A stretch of DNA of 27,778 bases from JBBRCX01 sp038204465 (lineage in GTDB: Bacteria > Planctomycetota > Phycisphaerae > Tepidisphaerales > Tepidisphaeraceae): assembly GCA_038204465.1 (NCBI GenBank), contig JBBRCX010000064.1, positions 1-27,778 of the forward strand, written 5' to 3'. How positions within the stretch are numbered: the first letter of the stretch is position 1; the number at the start of each line of letters is the position of its first letter. Shown here one piece after another: positions 15,337-24,460 of this stretch. Below the pieces are notes generated by a model. It was not told the DNA's origin. It did no database searches and saw only the letters and a program-made list of their open reading frames with translations. The translations under genes were made by a program, and so were the position numbers.

Positions 15337-16419
15337 TCACACCAGCCCGGCCGGCTGTGTGTTCACGAGCTCCTCAACTGCCTCGTCAATTGCTTTGCAG
15401 GCGGAGATGGCATCGAACTGCCGGAGCGAGTGCTGTAGTTCATCGTCGTGCCAGACAGGGTGGAACGGGCTCATTGCATCTTCCAGACGCTCCGACAGAT
15501 GATCCGCCGTCACCTTGTAGAGGCACTCCGAGTGCAACGACTCGGGGAGGATTTCCCGATACACCCCAGCCTTGGGCAGCACAGGCCGGCAGCCCGCCAT
15601 CAGCGCCCGGACAACCTGAAAGTCGCAGGTTGCGCCTGGCTTGACGCTGACCACTACGCCCGCCTCATACATGCCGCGTGCCTGGGAGATATCGTCGGTC
15701 TCCGGGATGGTACGCCGCGGAAGTCCTGGATCGAGAAATCCGACAGGACCAACGGTAATCAGCTTGAACTGCTCGTTGCGCCGCTTTAGTCCAGCTAGCG
15801 CACGGTTCAACAGCAGGGTGTCCGCGTCGCGCGTGTCCACGAAAAGGGTGCTCGGATCGCGTTCAATTCCCGAGCCGGCCCCGATCGCGTGGATCCCGCT
15901 CATGTCGATTGGCGGGCGCATCAGCTTCGCCTTGCCCTGCAGTTCCGCAACCGGGCTGCGCGATGACAACTCTCGGTGGCGATCGACCAGCGCCGTCGCG
16001 CGGTTGAAGAACGTCCGCATATGATAGGCGGAGTTGAACCATATCTCGGTCGCGGCCGCGGCCGTGTTGAGATTGATCAGCGTGAGCGGCCCTTCGTTTT
16101 CATCGTCTTCCTCGGGCAACTGGTTGTCGTGGAAGTAAACAACTGACGGCTTGTTCAGGAGTGGCGGCACGAGGCGATAGAGGTTCGCAAGGTTCATCGC
16201 CTCGCTGGTAAACAGAAGGTCGATCCGCCCTGCCCAGTGCCTCGTCAACTGCTCGGCAAACCAGTTGGCGGCAGCGATGAGCCGTCTCTCGATCCGGCGC
16301 GGCGGCAGCTTAAAGACGGTCCACCGATGCCGGCTGCAGCGGACGATGGTCTCCAACATCGAGCGACGCGCACCGCCGTAGAACGGCTCGAGCGCGAGAA
16401 TGTCCAGTTGTTTTGCCAT
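15337..16419 (-). CDS. tRNA-queuosine mannosyltransferase-like glycosyltransferase (DUF3524/GTDC1 type)
   Basis: A 360-residue protein whose N-terminus has the DUF3524 (QTMAN) pattern: ILALEPFYGGARRSMLE, then DLLFTSEAMNLANL and SVVYFHDNQLPEE. The C-terminal half looks like a GT4 nucleotide-sugar domain (VSVKPGATCDFQVVRALMAG). The animal homologue GTDC1 mannosylates queuosine in tRNA. Bacterial substrates are not established, so function is inferred. The ATG at 16419 is preferred because the TATAAT box at 16450-16455 would place transcription start near 16443, after the alternative TTG/GTG codons at 16449/16446. The SD-like GAGGG sits too close to the ATG to help. The gene ends 122 bases from the KAS pseudogene. 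Confidence 0.75.
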   Translation of the reverse strand: MAKQLDILALEPFYGGARRSMLETIVRCSRHRWTVFKLPPRRIERRLIAAANWFAEQLTRHWAGRIDLLFTSEAMNLANLYRLVPPLLNKPSVVYFHDNQLPEEDDENEGPLTLINLNTAAAATEIWFNSAYHMRTFFNRATALVDRHRELSSRSPVAELQGKAKLMRPPIDMSGIHAIGAGSGIERDPSTLFVDTRDADTLLLNRALAGLKRRNEQFKLITVGPVGFLDPGLPRRTIPETDDISQARGMYEAGVVVSVKPGATCDFQVVRALMAGCRPVLPKAGVYREILPESLHSECLYKVTADHLSERLEDAMSPFHPVWHDDELQHSLRQFDAISACKAIDEAVEELVNTQPAGLV

Positions 16420-16449
16420 TCCCTCTAGAGATGGTACTGCCGACACCAA

Positions 16450-16455
16450 ATTATA
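16450..16455 (-). promoter_or_regulatory. -10 box of the queuosine mannosyltransferase-like gene
   Basis: A perfect TATAAT on the minus strand lies in the short gap after glyS. No good -35 is found at 16-18 bases. Transcription would begin near 16443, giving a leader of about 24 bases before the ATG at 16419. Confidence 0.45.
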
Positions 16456-16468
16456 CGCGCGGTCCAGT

Positions 16469-17872
<1,404 letters not shown>

Positions 17873-18012
17873 GGTCTTGCTCCAAAAGGAAAAGGCATCC
17901 GGCTCCCGGGCGTCCTGTCCAGCGGAGCGAGTTCGCTTCCGCGGGACGTTGCTGCCCGATGCCGAATGCCCTGGTTGATGTCGTTGAGTGCGATGCCAAT
18001 GGCGGGCGGCAA

Positions 18013-18312
18013 TCAGGCGCTGGTACCGGCGCCCTTGCCCGCTCCCGCGGCGCGAGCGGCATTCAATCGCAGCGCCAGCCGGCTGCGCTTGCGCGCGGCT
18101 GTATTCTTATGAATCGTCCCTTTCGCCGCCACCTTGTCGAGGCGGCGCGTGACGTCGCGCAGTTCCGTTTGAGCCTTGGCGAAGTCGCCGCCGGCGATGG
18201 CCGCCGAGTATGCTTTCACCTGATCCTTGATCACTTCCTTGCGGGCGCGGTTGCGGGCGCGCCGCTTCAGGTTCTGGCGTACGCGCTTTTTTGCCGACAG
18301 CGAATGGGGCAC
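18013..18312 (-). CDS. rpsT: 30S ribosomal protein S20
   Basis: Primary-binding small-subunit protein of 99 residues, rich in Arg, Lys and Ala. The N-terminus PHSLSAKKRVRQNLKRRARN and the block GTIHKNTAARKRSRLALRLNA are diagnostic. The C-terminal Gly/Ala tail is slightly longer than usual. The start is GTG at 18312, supported by AGGAG at 18321-18325, 8 bases upstream. A promoter and a hairpin lie in the leader. S20 represses its own translation in E. coli, so a leader structure is worth noting. Confidence 0.96.
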   Translation of the reverse strand: MPHSLSAKKRVRQNLKRRARNRARKEVIKDQVKAYSAAIAGGDFAKAQTELRDVTRRLDKVAAKGTIHKNTAARKRSRLALRLNAARAAGAGKGAGTSA

Positions 18313-18336
18313 GTCTGAGTCTCCTGTAAGTCAAAT

Positions 18337-18357
18337 GCCGGCACAACCCGGGCCGGC
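18337..18357 (-). promoter_or_regulatory. Hairpin in the rpsT leader
   Basis: GCCGGC at 18337-18342 and GCCGGC at 18352-18357 form a 6-base stem with a 9-base loop. The structure sits between the predicted transcription start and the SD site of rpsT. It may tune translation or may be incidental in GC-rich DNA. Confidence 0.35.
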
Positions 18358-18367
18358 GAGGGGTCGG

Positions 18368-18395
18368 AGTGTAGTGATGTTGCCCGGAATGTCCA
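18368..18395 (-). promoter_or_regulatory. Promoter of rpsT
   Basis: On the minus strand, TGGACA (18390-18395, 5 of 6 matches) and TACACT (18368-18373, 4 of 6 matches) are 16 bases apart. Transcription would begin near 18361, about 48 bases before the GTG. The promoter lies just after the stop of the TPR gene, separating the two units. Confidence 0.55.
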
Positions 18396-18409
18396 GATCG
18401 CCGGCGGGT

Positions 18410-19819
18410 CTACACGGTGGCGGGGAGGCGCTTGAGGCGATCCTGCACGTCGCGAAAGCGAGATTCCCACTGAAAGAGCTGGCTGTAGACTTTCCTCGCC
18501 GAGGCGTCGTCACCCTTCTTCTCCAGCGACCGTCCATACCAGTAATACATCTCCTTCGAACGGTCATCGCCTTTGCCGGGATATTCGTCGATGACGGTCT
18601 TGAGGGTATCGACGGCCTCGCCGACGAACCCCGCCTCGAGGAATGAGCGGCCCAGGGCAGTCCCCGCCTGCACGCGGAACTTCGGGTCCGTGCGCAGCTG
18701 CTGGAAGGCCGAGATCGCATCGTCGAAACGCTTCAATTCAAACAGCCGAACCGCGACGTTGTAGCGGAAGCTCGTGTCGGTCGGATAATTCTCCAGCGCC
18801 AGCTGAAACTCCGCGAGCTCGCTCTCGATGCGCTCGCGGGTGAATTGCAGGTACTCCTTCTGCAGCGCGGCGTCGTTCGGATTGGCCTTGACGGCCTCGC
18901 GCATCGAACGGTTCATCCGCGCGAGCTGCCCCATCTTGATCTGGCCCTGCTTGAGCCGAAACCGGAATTGACTCGTCTTCTTGTAGGCTTCGTCCAGCAG
19001 ATCGATCGCCTGGTTCTCATACTCCGCCTGCTCGGTCCGCACCATCGCATCGACCAGCTTATTCAGCTTGATCATGTCGTTCGGATCGGCCTTCCACTCC
19101 TCCTGCGCTTCGCGAACGGCGCGGTTGAGCGAATCGGCGGAGCGAACGTCCTTGTCGGTTTCCAGGAGCCGATCCTGCTTGTCCGCGTCGCGCAGACTGT
19201 CGCGAAAACTCTTCGCAGCGCCGTACTTGCCCTTTTCCATCGCATCCATGGTCGCCAGGTTCTTGAGCTCAGTTTGCAGCTCCATGTTGTCCTGGTCGAG
19301 TTTCACCGCGTATTGCGCGGCGTTACTTGCCAGGTCCCAGCGCTGGATGCTCTTGTAGATATCCTTCAGAATGATGAACTTGCTGACTTCCGGCTTTTTG
19401 CTGTCGGCATTTGCCTTCTGCAGAATCGCGCCGATCCACAGCACCGTCTCAAAGTAGCCCGCGCGGTGCGCGCTCTGCAGCACCTGCACCATGCGATCGG
19501 TGTTGCCAGGATCGAAAGCCAGCAGCTTCTCGGCGTTGAGCATGTTGGGCTTGTCTTCCTTCGTCGGTTTGCCCAGCTTCATCCGATCCATCATGCCGAT
19601 GTCTTTGCCGCCGCCGGCCTTCCGCTTCAGTGAAATCTCGCGCAGGTTCTGATGTTCCTTCACGTCTTCGGGATCTCTATCAAGGCCCTGGATGAATAAC
19701 TCAATCGAGTAGTCGAACTGTCCGCTGGCGGCTACGGTTTGGGCGTAGTCGAAGAACTTGCGGGCCGCCTTCCGGTCCTCCTCCGGGACGTCCCTGTAGT
19801 TTGGCGCGGATTCTGCCAC
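18410..19819 (-). CDS. Large TPR protein, unknown function
   Basis: A 469-residue soluble, helix-rich, highly charged protein. TPR-like helical pairs appear near the N-terminus (ARKFFDYAQTVAASGQFDYSIELFIQGLDRDP). They recur near residues 340-400 (FRYNVAVRLFELKRFDDAISAFQQL) and in the last 50 residues (WYGRSLEKKGDDASARKVYSQL). The middle is lysine/glutamate-rich and probably coiled coil. No signal peptide or enzyme motif is visible. The GTG at 19819 has AAAGGA about 9 bases upstream. It lies before rpsT and glyS but has its own candidate promoter. I suspect a planctomycete-specific scaffold protein. Confidence 0.7.
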   Translation of the reverse strand: MAESAPNYRDVPEEDRKAARKFFDYAQTVAASGQFDYSIELFIQGLDRDPEDVKEHQNLREISLKRKAGGGKDIGMMDRMKLGKPTKEDKPNMLNAEKLLAFDPGNTDRMVQVLQSAHRAGYFETVLWIGAILQKANADSKKPEVSKFIILKDIYKSIQRWDLASNAAQYAVKLDQDNMELQTELKNLATMDAMEKGKYGAAKSFRDSLRDADKQDRLLETDKDVRSADSLNRAVREAQEEWKADPNDMIKLNKLVDAMVRTEQAEYENQAIDLLDEAYKKTSQFRFRLKQGQIKMGQLARMNRSMREAVKANPNDAALQKEYLQFTRERIESELAEFQLALENYPTDTSFRYNVAVRLFELKRFDDAISAFQQLRTDPKFRVQAGTALGRSFLEAGFVGEAVDTLKTVIDEYPGKGDDRSKEMYYWYGRSLEKKGDDASARKVYSQLFQWESRFRDVQDRLKRLPATV

Positions 19820-19910
19820 GTGACTCGTTCCTTTAAAGCGGATTGATGCGGCAGAGGGGCCCGCGCGTGAGGTGCATGCGCGCCTTACCCCTCATCACCT
19901 GTGCCGCGCA

Positions 19911-19939
19911 CTCTTATCGGAATCGCGATATTCTGTCAA
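19911..19939 (-). promoter_or_regulatory. Candidate promoter of the TPR gene
   Basis: A perfect TTGACA lies on the minus strand at 19934-19939. A 17-base spacer is followed by TAAGAG (19911-19916), a weak -10; GATAAG one register closer is an alternative. It sits in the 188-base divergent gap between the TPR gene and def. Confidence 0.4.
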
Positions 19940-20007
19940 CAAATACCTGCTCCGATTAGACTTGCCGCGCCTCCCGGTTGCCGGGAACAGCGAGGTTTGT
20001 TGAACGA

Positions 20008-20559
20008 ATGCCCGACGACTTGAAGATCATCAACTGGCCAGACCCGCGCCTCAAGAAAATGAGCCGGCCGGTCGAAACCTTTGACGATGCGCTGCGGCAA
20101 TTGGCTGCGCGCATGTTCGAGTTAATGCGCGAGGCGCGCGGGGTCGGGCTGGCGGCTCCACAGGTCGCAAAGAACATCCGCCTCTTTGTCATGAACGCCA
20201 CCGGCGAGCCCGGTGACGATCAGGTCTACATCAATCCCGTCCTCGAAGGCGCCGAAGGCGAGGAAGAAGACGAGGAAGGTTGCCTCAGTCTGCCCGGCGT
20301 TAAGGTGAACATTGTCCGGACCAAAACGATGAAACTGCGTGCCCAGGATCTGGATGGCAAGCCGTTCGAGCAGGCCGCCACTGGATTCGTAGCGCGAATC
20401 TGGCAGCACGAATTCGATCACTTAAACGGCATCCTGCTGACGGATCGCATGGGCCCCGCCGCTCGCATGGCCAATCGCAAGGTCCTCAAGGCGCTGGAGG
20501 AAACTTACGCGGCCCATCATCCGCCGGTGAAGAAGAAGCTGGTGAGAAAACGAATCTGA
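20008..20559 (+). CDS. def: Peptide deformylase
   Basis: Removes the formyl group from the initiating methionine of new proteins; a cytoplasmic metalloenzyme. All three motifs are present: GVGLAAPQV at residues 45-53, EGCLSLPGV with metal ligand C92, and QHEFDHLNG with ligands H134 and H138 and the catalytic glutamate between them. The acidic stretch EGEEEDEE just before motif 2 is a local oddity. The ATG at 20008 gives 183 residues. GAGG lies 12 bases upstream, rather far, and a TCCCGG/CCGGGA hairpin (19972-19986) precedes it. fmt follows after 44 bases, the usual pairing. Confidence 0.96.
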   Translation: MPDDLKIINWPDPRLKKMSRPVETFDDALRQLAARMFELMREARGVGLAAPQVAKNIRLFVMNATGEPGDDQVYINPVLEGAEGEEEDEEGCLSLPGVKVNIVRTKTMKLRAQDLDGKPFEQAATGFVARIWQHEFDHLNGILLTDRMGPAARMANRKVLKALEETYAAHHPPVKKKLVRKRI

Positions 20560-20603
20560 GCGAGACGTCCCCGTTTCACACGACCCCGCCGCCAGCGAGA
20601 GCC

Positions 20604-21545
20604 ATGACTCCTCTGCGTCTCATCTTCGCTGGCAGCGGCGAGTTTGGTCTGCCGACCCTCCGGGGACTGCTGGCACGCGGCCATCAGATCGTCCAAGTCG
20701 TGACGCAGCCCGATCGCCCCGCCGGTCGCGGGCGCGGTCTCACCCCTACTCCCATTGCCGCCGCGGCGATGGCGGAATCGCTGGAGGTTCTTCGAACAGA
20801 CGACATTAACACTCAGCCGCTCCCGGATGCCGATGCCATGGTCGTCATCGCTTTCGGTCAGAAGATAGGCGACGACCAGGTCCGCAAGCCGCGCCTTGGC
20901 AGCATCAACCTCCACGCCTCGCGCCTGCCGCGATACCGCGGCGCCGCGCCGATCAACTGGGCGATCCTCCGCGGTGAGTCTCACACCGGCACCTCCATCA
21001 TCCGGCTGGCAAGGAGAATGGACGCCGGCGCGATTCTCGCGCAATCGACGCTCAAAATCGGCGGCCTTGAAACGGCCGGCGAACTGCACGATCGCCTGGC
21101 GGAGGATGGCTGCCGCCTGGTGCTTCAAACGCTCGACCTGCTCGCGTCGGGAAATGCGCTTGAGCGGCCGCAGGATGACTCGCAGGCGACGCTGGCGCCA
21201 AAACTGTCGCGCGAGTCGGCAGCGCTGCACTGGGAGCAGCCGGCCCTCGAGTTATCCCGGCAGATTCGCGGGCTCTATCCCTGGCCCGGCTGCCGCGTGA
21301 GTCTCTGCGATGCGACCGGAACCGAGGTTGCGAAGCTGCGCCTGGTCCGGGCCCGCCCCGCCGCCGCCAGCGACGGTTCGCGATACAAACCCGGCGAGAT
21401 CAACTCAACCGGGGCCGTGGGGGCCGGCGACGCTGCAGTCGAAATCGTCGAGCTCCAACCCGACGGTCGCACACCAATGTTTCTGGCAGACTATCGCAGG
21501 GGTCACCCGTGGAACGCGGGCATGCAGCTGCGATCGATCGTCTGA
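20604..21545 (+). CDS. fmt: Methionyl-tRNA formyltransferase
   Basis: Transfers a formyl group from 10-formyltetrahydrofolate to methionyl-tRNA for initiation. At 313 residues it has the normal length. The catalytic set N102, H104 and D140 lies in INLHASRLPRYRGAAPINWA and RRMDAGAIL. The N-terminal RLIFAGSGEFGLPTL and the C-terminal domain with LYPWPGCRV are typical. Its partner def lies directly upstream, so the two enzymes of the formyl-methionine cycle are together. The start ATG has only a weak GAGAG close by. Confidence 0.96.
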   Translation: MTPLRLIFAGSGEFGLPTLRGLLARGHQIVQVVTQPDRPAGRGRGLTPTPIAAAAMAESLEVLRTDDINTQPLPDADAMVVIAFGQKIGDDQVRKPRLGSINLHASRLPRYRGAAPINWAILRGESHTGTSIIRLARRMDAGAILAQSTLKIGGLETAGELHDRLAEDGCRLVLQTLDLLASGNALERPQDDSQATLAPKLSRESAALHWEQPALELSRQIRGLYPWPGCRVSLCDATGTEVAKLRLVRARPAAASDGSRYKPGEINSTGAVGAGDAAVEIVELQPDGRTPMFLADYRRGHPWNAGMQLRSIV

Positions 21546-21548
21546 ACG

Positions 21549-21577
21549 TTGACACAAACCCGTCGCTGATCTACATT
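21549..21577 (+). promoter_or_regulatory. Promoter of the membrane coiled-coil gene
   Basis: A perfect TTGACA (21549-21554), a 17-base spacer, then TACATT (21572-21577, 4 of 6 matches). It begins 4 bases after the fmt stop. Transcription would start near 21584, so the gene at 21613 is a separate unit from fmt. Confidence 0.6.
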
Positions 21578-21612
21578 TCGGTCAGCCGGACTGAAGTAAT
21601 CGCCGTGTCCGA

Positions 21613-22620
21613 TTGTCCCTGCCGAGCCTAGCCGTGGAAAAGCGCCCTTCCCCGTCATTCACCTGGATCTACGCGATCGCCCTCGTCGTCGCTTTGGCCA
21701 TCCTGGGCATTGGAATCTACGAGATCGCGATCGGACTTGGCGACTGGACGATGCTCGCCGCCGGTTGCGTCAGCATCGTTGCGATCTTCATCACCTGGCC
21801 CATCGCCCTCTCGCTGAATTCCTACCGCCGCGCGATGGGAGAGGACGGCGAAACGCTGCTCGGCGGCGTCACCGAGCGGCTCGATCAGATTGCCATCCTC
21901 ATGAACCTCATGAGCGAGCAGCAACTGCTCAGCGATCGCGCGAAGTCGGTTGCCTTCCGCGAGAAAGACCTCGACGCCCTGCGCCGCGCGATCGCCGAGG
22001 ACATGGGAAAGCAGGACTGGGACGCCGCGTTCGTGCTCGCCGATGAAATCGAGCGATCCTTCGGCTACCACGCCGAAGCCAACCGCTTCCGAGAAGAAAT
22101 CACGACCAGACGCAAGGAATCGCTGCAGCGGCAGGTCAATGATGCCATCGCCGCCATCGACCGCCAGACCCGTGCCGAGCAGTGGAAAGAGGCGCAGCGC
22201 GAAGCGGAACGGCTGATGACCGTGTTTCCCGACAACGAACAGATCAAGAACCTCCCCAACGAGATCGAAGCCCGCCGCCAGGGCCACAAGCGCCAGTTGC
22301 TCGACAGTTGGAAGGAGGCCATCAGCCGTCACGACGTCGATGGAAGCATCGAGATCCTGAAAAACCTCGACAGCTATCTCACTTCCGCCGAGGCCGAGTC
22401 GATGCAGGAGGCGGTCCGCGGCGTGTTCAAGGAGAAACTCGCCAACCTGGGCAAGCAGTTTGCCCTCGCGGTCCAGGACCACAAGTGGGCCGATGCGATC
22501 CGTTTCGGCGACATCATCACCCGCGAATTCCCCAACACGCGCATCGCCCAGGAAGTGCGCGAGAAGATGGAAGCCCTCCGCAAACGGGCCAACGAACCTG
22601 CCGCCGCCGGCGCTACATGA
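21613..22620 (+). CDS. Membrane-anchored coiled-coil/TPR-like protein, unknown function
   Basis: A 335-residue protein with two adjacent membrane helices at about residues 18-40 and 45-67. A long charged helical region follows: LLGGVTERLDQIAILMNLMSEQQLLSDRAKS, then repeated W-A/E-A-x-x-x-A-E units (DWDAAFVLADEIERSF, QWKEAQREAERLM, KWADAIRFGDIIT). These repeats look like TPR helices facing the cytoplasm. The TTG at 21613 and a GTG at 21634 are both possible starts, and neither has an SD site. I recognise no family and suggest no enzyme activity. Confidence 0.65.
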   Translation: MSLPSLAVEKRPSPSFTWIYAIALVVALAILGIGIYEIAIGLGDWTMLAAGCVSIVAIFITWPIALSLNSYRRAMGEDGETLLGGVTERLDQIAILMNLMSEQQLLSDRAKSVAFREKDLDALRRAIAEDMGKQDWDAAFVLADEIERSFGYHAEANRFREEITTRRKESLQRQVNDAIAAIDRQTRAEQWKEAQREAERLMTVFPDNEQIKNLPNEIEARRQGHKRQLLDSWKEAISRHDVDGSIEILKNLDSYLTSAEAESMQEAVRGVFKEKLANLGKQFALAVQDHKWADAIRFGDIITREFPNTRIAQEVREKMEALRKRANEPAAAGAT

Positions 22621-22660
22621 AGCGCCGCCGCAAACGCACAATCCAATCGCGCGATCAGCC

Positions 22661-22666
22661 TACAAT
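22661..22666 (+). promoter_or_regulatory. -10 box of the FAD oxidoreductase gene, leaderless type
   Basis: TACAAT (5 of 6 matches) ends exactly 6 bases before the ATG at 22673, so transcription would begin at the start codon. There is no SD site and no clear -35. The same box and spacing occur before lutB. Confidence 0.45.
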
Positions 22667-22672
22667 GCTGCG

Positions 22673-23752
22673 ATGCGCCAGGTCGTCGTCATCGGTGCGG
22701 GCCCGGGAGGAAGCACCGCGGCAATCCTGCTTGCCCGCCGCGGCTTCCACGTCACGCTCATCGAACAGCATCGATTCCCAAGACATAAAGTGTGCGGCGA
22801 ATGTCTCAGCGCGCTCGGCATTGAGGTGATGGATCGCCTTGGTCTCACCGCAAAGTTGCTCGCTGCCGGCGCCGTGGAGCTTTGCTCCGCCGCGCTGCAC
22901 ACAGCCGACGGAGCCGTTGCGACAGTCGACCTGCCTCGTCCGATGCTTGGGCTCTCGAGGCACGCTTTGGACTCGTGTCTGGTTGACGAAGCACGGGGAA
23001 GCGGCGCGCGGATCGAACAGCCCGCGCGCTGCGAGGCCATGGAGCCCGGGCCGCTGGTTCGCATCCGGGACCTGGTGACCAACGAGATTCGCGAACTCCG
23101 GCCAGAATCTGTCATCGTCGCGGATGGCAAGCGCGGATCGCGCGCCTCATCCCCGATGATCGACTTCGGCATCCAGGCCCACTTCGAGGACGTCGACGGC
23201 CCGCGCGACACGATCGAGCTCTTCGCCACGCGCAACCGCTATGGCGGCCTCGCGGCGATCGAAGGCGCCCGCTGGAACGCCGCGTTCAGCGTCTCGACCC
23301 GCCAGCTTCGAGAACATCACGGCGACGTGAGTTCACTCTTCGCTACCTTGACCGACGGAAACCCGGCGCTCCGCCAAAGGCTCGCCCGCGCCCGCCGCAT
23401 CGGGCCCTGGCGCGCCGCTCCCCTTCCCCGCGCGTCGGTGACCAACCACTGGCCAAAGGGCGTGATTCCCATCGGCAACTCCGCGGCCGCGCTCGAACCC
23501 ATCGGCGGCGAAGGCATGGGGCTCGCGATGCGCAGCGCAGAATTGGCTGCCGACTCTCTGGCCAATGACCCCCCTGCAATGGATATCGACGCGCTGCGCC
23601 GATCCTACCGCGGTCTCTGGCGCAAGCGCCGTCTCGCCTCCCGCTCGATCGCCCTCGCCTTCAGCACCCCGATGGCCGCCACCATTGCGATGCATGCTGT
23701 GCATGCTCAACCCGCCCTCGCCCGCCTCGCGCTTCGGTTGATCGGAAAGTAA
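22673..23752 (+). CDS. FAD-dependent oxidoreductase, geranylgeranyl-reductase type
   Basis: A 359-residue flavoprotein. The FAD-binding GAGPGGSTAAILLARRG lies at residues 8-24. HKVCGECLS follows, the position of the conserved Cys-Gly block in the geranylgeranyl-reductase and flavin-dependent halogenase superfamily. The second FAD motif is IGNSAAALEPIGGEGMG near residue 265. No trailing membrane anchor is obvious. Typical substrates are isoprenoid chains or aromatic polyketides. The neighbours give no substrate hint, so I leave it open. The open frame extends upstream, but the ATG at 22673 gives the standard short lead to the nucleotide-binding fold and matches the -10 box. Confidence 0.8.
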   Translation: MRQVVVIGAGPGGSTAAILLARRGFHVTLIEQHRFPRHKVCGECLSALGIEVMDRLGLTAKLLAAGAVELCSAALHTADGAVATVDLPRPMLGLSRHALDSCLVDEARGSGARIEQPARCEAMEPGPLVRIRDLVTNEIRELRPESVIVADGKRGSRASSPMIDFGIQAHFEDVDGPRDTIELFATRNRYGGLAAIEGARWNAAFSVSTRQLREHHGDVSSLFATLTDGNPALRQRLARARRIGPWRAAPLPRASVTNHWPKGVIPIGNSAAALEPIGGEGMGLAMRSAELAADSLANDPPAMDIDALRRSYRGLWRKRRLASRSIALAFSTPMAATIAMHAVHAQPALARLALRLIGK

Positions 23753-23797
23753 ACCGTCCGACGATGATTATGCGGCGCGCATCGATTGCTACTGAGA

Positions 23798-24454
23798 CTA
23801 TTGCAGCACGAATGCCTTCACAACGTTCGGCCCATGTACCCCCGTCACCACGTTCATCTCGATGTCTGCCGTCTTCGACGGGCCGCTGATCATCGTCACG
23901 CCACTGCCGCAACCCTCCCTTGCGAGCAACTCAAACAGATCGATCAGATCCGCGAGAAAGCTCTTCGGCTCAATCACCGCGACGTGCACGAACGGGACCA
24001 GCGAAAGCAGCCGGCCATGCACGGGTGAATGCCGGATCACCAGCGAACCGGTCTCCGCGACAGCGTAGTCCACATCAGTGACTCCGGCGTCGTATTCATA
24101 CGCCGCATCCAGCGTCAGCTCCGACCACCCCTTCGCGTCGAAACCTTCGCGGCGCAGCCCCTCCGCGATTCCCAGTCTCTTCAGCAATGGCGCATCGGAG
24201 AGCATGATCCGCCGACAATCCTTCTCGCGCAGGAAATCGGCCATCTTCGGGAGCAGCTCATCGACCGAAACGGTGCTCACCAGCATCTTCATCGCCGACG
24301 CGCGCTTCGCGAACAGCTCATTCAGGCCGACATCGCTGTGCACCAGCCGAGCGACCGGCTCATCGATCGGCGGCGGCACCGGTTTGCCAGCGAATCCAGC
24401 CGCCCGGCCAAGCGAGCGGCGAACCTTCTCCAAAACTGGATCGGAAGTTTGCAT
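23798..24454 (-). CDS. lutC: LutC-type lactate utilisation protein (LUD domain)
   Basis: A 218-residue LUD (DUF162) protein, one of three LutABC subunits for L-lactate oxidation. The diagnostic blocks are DYAVAETGSLVIRHSP, LSLVPFVHVAVIE and the C-terminal GPSKTADIEMNVVTGVHGP. It follows lutB with a 6-base gap, so they are one transcript. It ends 45 bases from the oppositely oriented oxidoreductase gene. The biochemical role of LutC is not fully settled in the family, so I rely on the pairing with LutB for the assignment. Confidence 0.9.
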   Translation of the reverse strand: MQTSDPVLEKVRRSLGRAAGFAGKPVPPPIDEPVARLVHSDVGLNELFAKRASAMKMLVSTVSVDELLPKMADFLREKDCRRIMLSDAPLLKRLGIAEGLRREGFDAKGWSELTLDAAYEYDAGVTDVDYAVAETGSLVIRHSPVHGRLLSLVPFVHVAVIEPKSFLADLIDLFELLAREGCGSGVTMISGPSKTADIEMNVVTGVHGPNVVKAFVLQ

Positions 24455-24460
24455 CTTGAC

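Noticed and set aside
17873..18012. T-box or riboswitch leader before glyS
   Set aside because: I could not find a T-box motif or a clear set of stems in the 140 bases.
21655..22641. Open minus-strand frame of 328 codons opposite the membrane coiled-coil gene
   Set aside because: Gly/Asp/Val-rich composition without motifs. The plus-strand frame has membrane helices, repeats and a good promoter.
22460..22672. Upstream extension of the FAD oxidoreductase frame
   Set aside because: It runs inside the preceding gene, and the FAD fold begins right after the ATG at 22673.
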